From: an uncultured Blautia sp.
GTDB taxonomy: Bacteria > Bacillota > Clostridia > Lachnospirales > Lachnospiraceae
Assembly (NCBI RefSeq): GCF_947654165.1
Contig: NZ_CANTKB010000028.1
Span: forward strand, 1-40,938
Direction of reading: 5' to 3'
DNA: 40,938 nt
Shown here: positions 23,745 to 31,530 of the stretch, piece by piece
How positions within the stretch are numbered: position 1 is the first letter of the stretch
Layout of the letters: each line of letters opens with the position of its first letter
Program-made: the position numbers and the translations under genes
Notes under the pieces: model-generated
The model's input: only the letters and a program-made list of their open reading frames with translations
What the model was told of the DNA's origin: nothing
The model's database searches: none

Positions 23745-23783
23745 AAAACGGCATTTCATTGAAAATATGAGGTGCCGTTTTTA
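23744..23783 (+). terminator. Terminator closing the array-glycosyltransferase locus
   Basis: AAAAACGGCA (23744-23753) pairs over 10 bp with TGCCGTTTTT (23773-23782); the 3' arm supplies the U-run. It begins at the last base of the final repeat unit, suggesting that gene and both arrays end in one transcript. Confidence 0.8.
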
Positions 23784-23785
23784 TT

Positions 23786-23985
23786 GACAGGATTTCTGTT
23801 ACAGGACTATTTTTAGGATGTGCAGGGGCATATCTGTTGCTTCTTTACGGAAAACAGGCAGCTCCCAGAGGCTGTAAAAGTGCTATGATTTTGTTTGGAA
23901 TCAGTTTCTATGATTGAAATAGCACCTGATTTTATTTTGGATTTGATTGTATTTATCATTTTTTTGGAGATTACGTGGAACAAAT
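23786..23985 (+). pseudogene. Degraded remnant of a small membrane protein
   Basis: One frame reads 43 codons (GAC 23786 to TGA 23917) containing a hydrophobic helix, TGLFLGCAGAYLLLLYG, and then SAMILFGISFYD. A second frame just beyond reads ILDLIVFIIFLEITWNK and then stops at about 23985. Neither has a start codon with a ribosome site. This looks like the frame-shifted tail of a membrane protein whose 5' part is missing. The family is not recognised. Confidence 0.35.
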
Positions 23986-24032
23986 AAAAAAGAGTAGCAT
24001 GCATAAAAATTAATGCGATAGAGGTATGAATA

Positions 24033-24041
24033 TGGTATAAT
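24033..24041 (+). promoter_or_regulatory. Extended -10 promoter upstream of the remnant and helicase
   Basis: TGG-TATAAT at 24033-24041 is a perfect extended -10 element. No clear -35. It could serve the helicase gene at 24258 as well as the degraded reading frame between. Confidence 0.5.
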
Positions 24042-24075
24042 GATTAACGTCCATAAAAATAAAGGAGACAGAAAA

Positions 24076-24238
24076 ATGAATCTGAGAAATCTTCCAATCT
24101 GATGCAAAAAAAAGATATGACGAAATGATACGCACTAAGAAATCATGTGTTTTTGTGATATTCAGATTTGGAGGATTTTTTATGAACATGAAAAGAAAGA
24201 TAGGAATCCTGCAGAATGGAAACGCAGGTACCAATTAA
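24076..24238 (+). pseudogene. Frame-shifted remnant of a small protein
   Basis: AAAGGAG precedes ATG 24076, but that frame stops after eight codons (MNLRNLPI). The next frame reads SDAKKRYDEMIRTKKSCVF, and a third reads CDIQIWRIFYEHEKKD then RNPAEWKRRYQLNE before TAA at 24238. The pieces join into a plausible ~56-residue protein if two frameshifts (one near 24097, one in a T-run near 24140) are allowed. The family is not recognised. It could instead be noncoding sequence. Confidence 0.35.
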
Positions 24239-24257
24239 ATGAATAACGGAGACTACT

Positions 24258-26282
24258 ATGAGTGACGGAACAAACTATTTACAGATGGTAACAGAAAAAT
24301 TAGAAAAACGTATCCTGGAAATTCAGCAGTCGATTTCAGAAGGACAGAAAGAAATCGAGGGAATGCATGAATATTATTGGGAAAATTATACAGAGATGGA
24401 TCAGTATGGGTATGAAAACTTTGATAACCAGCAGGCACTTCTGTATCAGGTGAATGCCAATCAGGAGCAGATTGCGTTGAAACACCGTCTGAAGACCATG
24501 CTGGATGCTCCTTTTTTCGGCAGGGTGGATTTTTGCTACGAGGGAGAAGAGGAGCCGGAACCGTTTTATATCGGTATCGGGAATTTTGCGGAACAGGCAG
24601 GGCATGTTCCTCTGATCTATGACTGGAGAGCACCGGTAAGCGGACTTTTCTATGATTTTGACAAAGGAGAAGCCAGCTATGAGGCCCCGGGAGGATTGAT
24701 GGAGGGGGAAGTGACCTCCAAATGGCAGTGCAAGATTCGCCGGGGAAAGATGGTTTATGAATTTGAGAGTGATGTAAAGATCGATGACGAAATCCTGAAG
24801 GCAGAGCTGGGAAGCAACGGAGATGTACAGTTGAAAAATATTGTCCGTACCATCCAGAAAGAGCAGAATGCCATTATCCGGAATACCAGTGACCGCATTA
24901 TGGTCATACAGGGTGCGGCAGGAAGCGGAAAGACCTCTGTGGCCCTGCACCGGATTGCCTATTTGCTCTATCATGACCGGAAACAGATGAAGTCCTCGAA
25001 TATCTTGATCTTATCTCCAAACAGTGTATTTTCGGATTATATCTCTCATATTTTGCCGGAACTGGGTGAAGAAAATATCCGGGAAATGAGTTTTGACTTG
25101 TTTGCTTACAAAGAACTGCGGGATACCGTGTTTGACTGTGAAGACCGTTATGATCAGATAGAACGTGAGCTGCAGGGAGGTTTTGGAACCGAAGAGTCAG
25201 CCCAATATGAACGGAAACAGTCCGAGGAATTTTTATCTCAGGCAGAAGGATTCCTCATGGAATTAGAGGATAGTCTGATGGAATTTCGAGATATGGAGTT
25301 TCGTGGGATGGTGAAGACAGAGGCAGAACTGTTGAATCTGTTTTATTTTAAGTTTCAGGACATTCCGCTTCTTGCCCGGATGGATGCAGTACTGGAGTAT
25401 TTTGTGGATGAATTTGAAACCCTTCACAGTTGTACATTGTCTGAGGAGGATTTGGATAGTCTGAGAGAAAAGTTTAAAAAGCTTTACCGAACCAGAGATT
25501 TGTATGTATTGTACAATGAATTTCTGGAAGAGAGCGGATATAAGACGCTGCCGCAAGTTCCGTATGAAAAACGGTTTTTGGCATATGAGGATGTATATCC
25601 CATGTTGTATCTGAAATACCGGCTCTTGGGAAAAGCAGGGCAGAAAGCCATTAAGCATCTGGTCATTGATGAAATGCAGGACTATTCCTATCTCCAATAT
25701 GAAATATTAAAGGGGCTGTTCCCATGCAAAATGACAATTTTGGGAGACCGTGCACAGACCATGGAAGCGAAGGAGCAGGATGTACTTACCTTCCTTCCGA
25801 AGATTCTGGGAAAACAGATGCGGAAGATTATTATGGATAAGAGTTACCGCAATACTGTGGAGATTGCCTCTTATGCCAATCAGATTACCGGTGTCACAGA
25901 TGTACGTCTGTTTGAACGGCATGGAAAGCCTGTGGAGGAGAAGAGATTTGAAACCCTGGAGGAAGCCCTGGAACAGATGCTTGGAAGTCTTTGCCTGGAA
26001 GAAGATGCATATGAAACGGCAGCACTGATCATCATGACAGAAGCAGAGGCAAGTCAGGCATTTGCTTATCTGAAGGAGCGGATTCCGGATATTTCTTATT
26101 TGGATAAAAACAGCAGTTCTTTCAAAAAGGGGCTGACGGTTACAACCTTTTATCTGGCAAAAGGTCTGGAATTCGACCAGGTGTTTGCCCTGTGCCGGAA
26201 GGAAAAGACCCCTCTTTTGCGTCAGGCAGAGTATATCTGTGCGACCAGAGCCCTGCATGAACTGTATATGTACACCGTGTAA
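24258..26282 (+). CDS. helD: HelD-like UvrD/Rep-type helicase (RNA polymerase-associated ATPase)
   Basis: A 674-residue superfamily-1 ATPase. The N-terminal coiled coil (residues 8-75) and the APFFGRVDF...YIGIGNF and LIYDWRAPVSGLFYDF segments are characteristic of HelD, which recycles stalled RNA polymerase. Walker A is GAAGSGKTSVALHR (about 219-232), Walker B is IDEMQDYSYLQYEIL, motif III is TILGDRAQTM and motif IV is MDKSYRNTVEI. Late motifs are TTFYLAKGLEFDQV and YICATRALHELYMYT. The protein is shorter than the ~770-residue Bacillus HelD. The RBS is weak (CGGAGA). Confidence 0.9.
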   Translation: MSDGTNYLQMVTEKLEKRILEIQQSISEGQKEIEGMHEYYWENYTEMDQYGYENFDNQQALLYQVNANQEQIALKHRLKTMLDAPFFGRVDFCYEGEEEPEPFYIGIGNFAEQAGHVPLIYDWRAPVSGLFYDFDKGEASYEAPGGLMEGEVTSKWQCKIRRGKMVYEFESDVKIDDEILKAELGSNGDVQLKNIVRTIQKEQNAIIRNTSDRIMVIQGAAGSGKTSVALHRIAYLLYHDRKQMKSSNILILSPNSVFSDYISHILPELGEENIREMSFDLFAYKELRDTVFDCEDRYDQIERELQGGFGTEESAQYERKQSEEFLSQAEGFLMELEDSLMEFRDMEFRGMVKTEAELLNLFYFKFQDIPLLARMDAVLEYFVDEFETLHSCTLSEEDLDSLREKFKKLYRTRDLYVLYNEFLEESGYKTLPQVPYEKRFLAYEDVYPMLYLKYRLLGKAGQKAIKHLVIDEMQDYSYLQYEILKGLFPCKMTILGDRAQTMEAKEQDVLTFLPKILGKQMRKIIMDKSYRNTVEIASYANQITGVTDVRLFERHGKPVEEKRFETLEEALEQMLGSLCLEEDAYETAALIIMTEAEASQAFAYLKERIPDISYLDKNSSSFKKGLTVTTFYLAKGLEFDQVFALCRKEKTPLLRQAEYICATRALHELYMYTV

Positions 26283-26310
26283 AACAGGAAGAAGAAAGGA
26301 GAGCCTTTAG

Positions 26311-26610
26311 ATGAATATCTTAGAACAATTAGATGAACTTCAGAAGAAAGCCATTGCTGATGAGAAGATCAGAGAAGCATTATTCGAAACCAGAAAAGAA
26401 AAAGAGCCTCTGAGAGCCTTTTGCAGAAAGGCAAGAGAGCTGGGGTATGAGATTTATGAGATGGAACTGGTGGATGCAGGAGAAAACTTCTATGCAGAAA
26501 TGAAACGCAGTACCAATGGAGGCGGAGAAAATTCTCCCATGTTAGAAGGCTCGGATGATTTCTATGAATTATTTTTTGCCAGCCTGGAAAGAAGGGAAAA
26601 ACATGACTAG
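26311..26610 (+). CDS. Small Nif11-like protein of unknown function
   Basis: A 99-residue acidic protein. The helical N-terminal part (QKKAIADEKIREALFETRKEKE then LRAFCRKARELGYEIYEMEL) resembles the Nif11-type leader domain, in which a helix precedes an A-x-E-x-G-Y segment. A GGGENSP stretch follows, then EGSDDFYELFFASLE. Unlike RiPP precursors it has no Cys/Ser-rich core and no modification enzyme nearby, so a peptide-precursor role is doubtful. AAAGGAG precedes the ATG. It overlaps the next gene by 8 bases and follows the helicase by 28 bases. Confidence 0.7.
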   Translation: MNILEQLDELQKKAIADEKIREALFETRKEKEPLRAFCRKARELGYEIYEMELVDAGENFYAEMKRSTNGGGENSPMLEGSDDFYELFFASLERREKHD

Positions 26611-27073
26611 AAATGAAAAACTGAACAGTTTATTTTGCGAAGATTATCGCATTATTGATTTTCTTCCTAAGACAGTACCGGAAACAGCAGATAAGTTTTA
26701 TGAGGAAGTGGAAGAATATTTCCTCAGAGACAGGCAGCTTCAGGAATTTTGTAATAAGACCATTGCCATTGTGCTGAAAATTTTATGTTATTATCCCTTT
26801 GATATTTATGTAGAGGAGTATGTGCCTTTTGTTAATAAACGGGAGGGCTGGCTGAAGGATAAGAGCTGTGAGATGATTATTCGTCTTCTGAAAAAAGTGA
26901 TCCTGAAGAAAAAAGGTCAGATTGACATTCTTCTTGGAACGGAAGATTCCATTATCAGCATCAGCGGTGGTGTCTTAAGTGTTGCGGTGTATCATGAAAG
27001 TGCTTCATTAAGAGAACTTCTGGACAAAATAGTAGAAACAGAAGGTCTGTATTGCTGGAAATACAGAGTGTGA
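26603..27073 (+). CDS. Conserved hypothetical protein
   Basis: A 156-residue soluble, mixed alpha/beta protein that I do not recognise. Visible segments include CEDYRIIDFLPKTVPETADKF at the N-terminus, a central helical part ending YYPFDIYVEEYVPF, and LLGTEDSIISISGGVLSVAVYHES near the end. The start at 26603 follows AAGGGA and overlaps the preceding stop by 8 bases, so the two are probably translated together; an ATG at 26555 would lie well inside the previous gene. Confidence 0.72.
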   Translation: MTRNEKLNSLFCEDYRIIDFLPKTVPETADKFYEEVEEYFLRDRQLQEFCNKTIAIVLKILCYYPFDIYVEEYVPFVNKREGWLKDKSCEMIIRLLKKVILKKKGQIDILLGTEDSIISISGGVLSVAVYHESASLRELLDKIVETEGLYCWKYRV

Positions 27074-27206
27074 ACAAAAAAGTGGTTTTACCCATGTTTT
27101 ACAAAGAACTGATCTGGGTGCGATAGGAAAAAACAGGCATATTTTCTAGAATGAGAACATAGATTGATATTGTGTTGTAAATATTTTAGAAAGAATTGAA
27201 TGCCAT

Positions 27207-27839
27207 ATGAAAAAAGTAGAAAACAAGTTAAAAGAAAAGCTGAACAACAAAGAGTTTATCGCAAAGAGCCAATGTGTGATACGGCTTCTGATGGCCCGGC
27301 TGGAAATCATCAATATGGAATTGTCTGTGAATCTAAAGCGTGATGTGATCCAGTCGAAGACCGGGCGGTTGAAATCCTACAAAAGCACCTGTAAAAAACT
27401 GAATAAAAAAGGACTGGAAAGGAGTTTTTCTGCTGCAGCAGAGAATATCCACGACCTGATCGGTGTCCGGGGTGTGTGCTCGTATGTGGATGACATTTAT
27501 CTGGTACAGAAGATGCTGGAGGAACAGCAGGATATCAATATCCTGAAAATCAAAGATTACATTAAACACCCGAAGGAGTCCGGTTACCAGAGCCTTCATA
27601 TGATCCTGGAAGTGCCTCTGGTGTTTCAGGGAGAGACCCAGTGGATAAAGGCAGAGCTGCAGCTTCGCACAGCAGCTATGGATTATTGGGCAAATCTGGA
27701 TCATCAGCTCCGTTACAAAAAAGAAGACAGTCAGGGACGAGAGGCTGCCATTGATCAGGAATTGAAAAAGTGTGCGGAAATCGTGGAATATCTGGACCAG
27801 ACCATGTTGGAGATCCGGAAAAAAATTGAAAAGATCTAG
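27207..27839 (+). CDS. Second small alarmone synthetase-like protein (RelA/SpoT domain)
   Basis: A 210-residue protein with the GTP pyrophosphokinase (RelA/SpoT synthetase) fold only. Motifs: KTGRLKSYKSTCKKLNKKG, ENIHDLIGVRGVCSYVDDIY, IKDYIKHPKESGYQSLHMI and AELQLRTAAMDYWANLDHQLRYK. The signature ExQxRT is present. HDLIGVR replaces the usual DIAGIR, but an Asp is kept, so activity is plausible. It is clearly different from the RelQ-like enzyme at 8945-9769 and belongs to another SAS subgroup. The ribosome site is weak and the 133-base gap upstream shows no clear promoter. Confidence 0.87.
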   Translation: MKKVENKLKEKLNNKEFIAKSQCVIRLLMARLEIINMELSVNLKRDVIQSKTGRLKSYKSTCKKLNKKGLERSFSAAAENIHDLIGVRGVCSYVDDIYLVQKMLEEQQDINILKIKDYIKHPKESGYQSLHMILEVPLVFQGETQWIKAELQLRTAAMDYWANLDHQLRYKKEDSQGREAAIDQELKKCAEIVEYLDQTMLEIRKKIEKI

Positions 27840-27865
27840 CATTATTTACAAAGGAGAACAGATTT

Positions 27866-28528
27866 ATGCTGCGGGAAATAGATTTAGATGCTGTCTCAGA
27901 CGGCAGACGGTACAGACAGAGTGATATGGTAAAAGCGGGATGTAATGATTGTAAGGGCTGTTCAGACTGCTGCCGGAATATGGGAAGCTCCATTGTACTG
28001 GACCCTTATGATTGTTTTGAACTATGCAAACATCTGAAAGAAAGTTTTGAGAAACTGCTGTCTTATGCCATAGAACTGCAGGTAGTAGACGGGATTATCC
28101 TGCCTAACTTGAAAATGACAGGAGGAGAAGCGGTCTGTGCTTTTTTAAATGAACAGGGAAGGTGCAGTATTCACAGCTTCCGTCCTGGTTTTTGCCGGAT
28201 GTTTCCTCTTGGGAGAATTTATGAAGAAGGAGATTTCCAGTATTTTCTTCAGGTGAAAGAATGTAAGATGGAACCAAAGACAAAAGTGAAGATCCAAAAA
28301 TGGTTAGGGATTCCGAATATCCGTCATTATGAAGAGTTTGTCAAAAAGTGGCATTATTTTTTAAAGGACGTAGAAAAAATTCAGGGAAGCTTCCAAGAGG
28401 AAACTTCCCTGAAAAATGTTTCTATGTATCTGTTAAAGAATTTTTATCTTACCCCTTATGATGAAACGGAAGATTTTTATGTTCAGTTTGAAGAACGCCT
28501 GGAAAAAGCAAAACGTTACTTTTTATAA
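27866..28528 (+). CDS. YkgJ-family cysteine-cluster (zinc/iron-chelating) protein
   Basis: A 220-residue protein with the CxxCxxCC-type cluster CNDCKGCSDCCRNMG (residues 31-45), then YDCFELC, and GRCSIHSFRPGFCRMFPLGR in the centre, as in the UPF0153/YkgJ family thought to bind zinc or an iron-sulfur cluster. The role is unknown. AAAGGAG precedes the ATG. Its 3' end overlaps the convergent phospholipase-D pseudogene by 6 bases. Confidence 0.9.
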   Translation: MLREIDLDAVSDGRRYRQSDMVKAGCNDCKGCSDCCRNMGSSIVLDPYDCFELCKHLKESFEKLLSYAIELQVVDGIILPNLKMTGGEAVCAFLNEQGRCSIHSFRPGFCRMFPLGRIYEEGDFQYFLQVKECKMEPKTKVKIQKWLGIPNIRHYEEFVKKWHYFLKDVEKIQGSFQEETSLKNVSMYLLKNFYLTPYDETEDFYVQFEERLEKAKRYFL

Positions 28529-29357
28529 AAATCTTTGGATAGGAATGGTAACAACCCTGAGCACTGCGTAAAAGATTTTTTTGCCGGTGCTCATTTCTTT
28601 TTCCTTGTAATATTCTCCGTAGACATAGGTTTCGTCTTCTCCCATAGTCCGGCTGTAGGTCTTGTCTGTTTCTATCTCTTTTGCGATTTCTTTGTTCAGT
28701 TCTGCAGAATCCACAGCCAGCATCAATTCCGTATCCTGATAGGTGCTTCGCATATCCATGTTATAAGACCCTAGGATGGTCATATGGTCATCAATGAGAA
28801 GTGCCTTGGTATGACAGGAATATTTTCCCATGAATTCGTAGACTTTTGCCCCTGTTTTCCAGATGCTTTTTTTCTGGTTCAGATAGTCGGTACAGCCCCA
28901 GGGATTGGCTCCGCTGGAAACTGCGTTTGTAATGATATCTACCCTGGTTCCGTCTTTGATCAGTTCCCGGTCAATATTTTTCTTTGAAGAATAATCACCG
29001 AGGAAAAGATTGGCAGTGTTTCGACCTCCAAGGAGGTACATTTTATCGTCAACAATGAAATATTTGTCGTGAAGCCTTGCCTGCATGATCCGAGTTAAAA
29101 TCAAAGGTTGAAAGAATGATTTCTTTTTTTGCTTCTTCTGCCATGCGAAGACGGTACAACAGGGCTTCTACGTTATCATTCAGATAAGATACCCGTTCAG
29201 TTCCTGCCTGGTCATTGGTAAAACTTCGTTTTTCAAAATCTTTCACAAAGGCAGAAGATACCTTTTTATGTGCAACATAGGGAAGCGTTAAAACTCCTAC
29301 GTAAATCAGAATCAAAACCACGATCACCCATCCCCAGGGTATTTTTTTCATAGGCAA
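28523..29357 (-). pseudogene. Phospholipase D/cardiolipin synthase-like gene broken by internal deletion
   Basis: Two overlapping minus-strand frames make up one gene. The first (29357-29049) encodes an N-terminal membrane helix (WVIVVLILIYVGVLTLPYV) and the start of the first PLD domain up to EIILSTFDFNSD, then drifts into a nonsense tail. The second (to 28523) begins at ARLHDKYFIVDDKMYLLGGRN, which is the HKD motif of that first domain, and continues through a second HKD motif, HTKALLIDDHMTILGS. The stretch normally between STFDF and the first HKD, which I estimate at 50-60 residues, is missing and the frame changes at the junction near 29090. It is 8 bases downstream of lgt in the same orientation. 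A functional protein is unlikely. Confidence 0.82.
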
Positions 29358-29364
29358 GTCCTCC

Positions 29365-30129
29365 TTATTCTTCGGTTGTTATTTTTTTTGGAAATATTTT
29401 ATCTTTAAAAAACAGGAGCAATGCCAGCAGGATGATTCCAATGGAAATAAACTGGGAGGTGGAAAACATGCCCACGGTTCCTCTGTCATCGGAACGGAGA
29501 AATTCAACAAAAAACCGTCCGATTCCATAGAGCAGCATATAGAGAAAGCCAACATTTCCTGTTTTTTTGCTGTGTTTGCTGTAAAGCAGTAAAACAAACA
29601 TAATGAGAAAATCACCTGCACTGGAGAGAAGCTGTGTAGGGATCAGTTTGACGCCTGACGGTGCCAGACTTCCTTCCGGGAAGGTTACACCCCAGAATGC
29701 ATCTGTCTCTCTTCCGTAGCAGCATCCTGCTATAAAACATCCGATTCGGCCAAAGCCCTGTGCCAGTGCTACAGAAGGCATCAGAAGATCAAAGTATTCC
29801 AGGAAGGAAAGGTGTTTTCTTTTACAGTACAGGATAGCGGTGATCACCCCGGTGATGATGCCGCCGTACACCACAAATCCTTCCGAACCAAGGACGCTCA
29901 TGGGATGTTCCAGAAAACGTGGAAATTCTACGATGACATATAAGAGTTTGGCACCGAGGAATCCAAACAGTACGCCAAAGATGGCAATATCCAGTACTGC
30001 TTCATCACTCATGTTTCTCTTTCTGGCACGATACATACCCATGGCAATACATGCCAGGATACCAAGTGCGATCATAAGACCATACCCGTGGATGGTAAAA
30101 GGTCCTATTGAAAATAATTCATTTTTCAT
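29365..30129 (-). CDS. lgt: Prolipoprotein diacylglyceryl transferase
   Basis: Transfers diacylglycerol to the lipobox cysteine of prolipoproteins, in the membrane. The 254-residue protein has seven or so hydrophobic helices and the motifs IHGYGLMIALG, GGIITG, the signature ALAQGFGRIGCFIAGCCYG, and YGIGRFFVEFLRSDDRG. Length and motifs match Lgt. Substrates in this window include the cyclophilin lipoprotein and the two Cys-motif lipoproteins. Confidence 0.96.
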   Translation of the reverse strand: MKNELFSIGPFTIHGYGLMIALGILACIAMGMYRARKRNMSDEAVLDIAIFGVLFGFLGAKLLYVIVEFPRFLEHPMSVLGSEGFVVYGGIITGVITAILYCKRKHLSFLEYFDLLMPSVALAQGFGRIGCFIAGCCYGRETDAFWGVTFPEGSLAPSGVKLIPTQLLSSAGDFLIMFVLLLYSKHSKKTGNVGFLYMLLYGIGRFFVEFLRSDDRGTVGMFSTSQFISIGIILLALLLFFKDKIFPKKITTEE

Positions 30130-30214
30130 ACATCTAGCTCACTTTCTTATGTTCTGGTTTTACGAAATCAGGTATTCATGATATCCCTGCTAAATACCTC
30201 TCGTATAAAAAAAC

Positions 30215-30242
30215 ATTATAGCCTTTTTTTCAGGAACTACAA
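30215..30242 (-). promoter_or_regulatory. Promoter for lgt
   Basis: On the minus strand TTGTAG (30242-30237) and a perfect TATAAT (30220-30215) are 16 bases apart, about 85 bases upstream of the lgt start. Confidence 0.5.
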
Positions 30243-30288
30243 GTGTTAAAATAAAAGTAATACTATTTTTGAAAAGGATTTAAGAATT

Positions 30289-31530
30289 ATGAAATTATTA
30301 CATACAGCAGACTGGCATATCGGGAAGCTTTTAGAGGGCAAAAGCCGTCTGGAAGAGCAGAAAAAGGTGCTGGAGCAGTTTGTGGGGATCGCAGAAGAAT
30401 CTGGAGCAGATGTAGTTTGCATTGCAGGGGATGTATTCGACAACGGACATCCTTCCGCAGGTGCAGAAAGCCTGCTCTATCAAACGTTAAAAGAATTAAG
30501 CAACGGTGGGAAAAGACTGGTGGTTGTCCTTGCAGGAAATCACGATCAGCCTTCCCGCCTGGAGGCCATTGCACCTCTGGTAAAGGAACACGGTATCCTG
30601 ATCTACGGAACTGCTAAGACAAAAGTACCTTCCGGAACGTACGGTGCTTTTGAGATTCAGTCTTTAGAAGAAGGGGTATTTTCGGTTTCCATAAAGGGAG
30701 AAAAAGCAGTCTTTGTCTGCATTCCTTATCCCAGTGAAAAAAGCCTGAATGAAATATTGTTCCGGGAAGAGGATGAGGAGCAGAAAAAAGCCGCTGATTA
30801 TACAGAAAAGATGCGGGTTTTGTTTCAGAAAAAAGCACGGTGGTACGAGGAGGACACCATCAATGTGCTGATCAGCCATGTCTTTACGCTTGGAAGCATC
30901 AAAGACGGCTCTGAGCAGGCAGTGATGCTTGGAAACAGTTATCTGCTACCCTTGGATGTGTTTCCGAAAGAGGCCCAGTATGTGGCACTTGGACATGTAC
31001 ACAGGCCACAGAAGACCCCGGGCAGTCATGGGAGAATCCGCTACAGTGGTTCCCCTCTTCCTTATCGTCTTCAGGAAGCCATGATCGCAAAACAGTGTTT
31101 CCTGGTGGAACTGCATCCGAAAAAGGAAATACAGGTGCAGGAGTATTATTTTGATAATCCAAAGCCCATTGAGAAGTGGGTATGCAGCGATTATGAAGAC
31201 GCATTGAATAGGTGTCGGGAGAACCGGGACAGGTCTTGTTATGTGTATTTGCAGATACATACCGATACCTATATCCGGGAAGAACAGCTAAAGGAACTGA
31301 AGCAGTACCAGGAGGATATTTTGGAAGTGATTCCGTTGTTTTCTCCGGGAGATGAGAAGGAGACTGTCGGCACATTTTCAGAAAAAAGCTTCGAGGAGCT
31401 GTTTGCCGATTATTATGCAGAGAAAAAAGGGGTATTTCCCGAACCGGAAGTGTTGGAACTTCTGAGAGAGATTGTACAAAAGGAGGGAGAAGATGCGTCC
31501 GATCTGGATGAAACTCAAGGGATTGAATAG
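30289..31530 (+). CDS. sbcD: Exonuclease SbcCD, nuclease subunit SbcD
   Basis: The Mre11-type nuclease of the SbcCD complex, which cleaves DNA hairpins and protein-blocked ends. The 413-residue protein shows the metallophosphoesterase motifs DWHIG (8-12), AGDVFD (about 46), LAGNHDQPSR (about 83), ISHVFTLG and ALGHVHRPQ. AAGGAT precedes the ATG. It overlaps sbcC by 38 bases. Confidence 0.95.
   Translation: MKLLHTADWHIGKLLEGKSRLEEQKKVLEQFVGIAEESGADVVCIAGDVFDNGHPSAGAESLLYQTLKELSNGGKRLVVVLAGNHDQPSRLEAIAPLVKEHGILIYGTAKTKVPSGTYGAFEIQSLEEGVFSVSIKGEKAVFVCIPYPSEKSLNEILFREEDEEQKKAADYTEKMRVLFQKKARWYEEDTINVLISHVFTLGSIKDGSEQAVMLGNSYLLPLDVFPKEAQYVALGHVHRPQKTPGSHGRIRYSGSPLPYRLQEAMIAKQCFLVELHPKKEIQVQEYYFDNPKPIEKWVCSDYEDALNRCRENRDRSCYVYLQIHTDTYIREEQLKELKQYQEDILEVIPLFSPGDEKETVGTFSEKSFEELFADYYAEKKGVFPEPEVLELLREIVQKEGEDASDLDETQGIE

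Noticed and set aside
24258..26282. Frameshift or truncation in the HelD-like gene
   Set aside because: It is about 100 residues shorter than Bacillus HelD, but all ATPase motifs and a natural C-terminus are present, so I treat it as a shorter family member.
29049..29104. Two separate small minus-strand genes in place of one broken PLD gene
   Set aside because: The fragments are consecutive parts of one PLD-family protein, and the second frame starts without a ribosome site inside the first.
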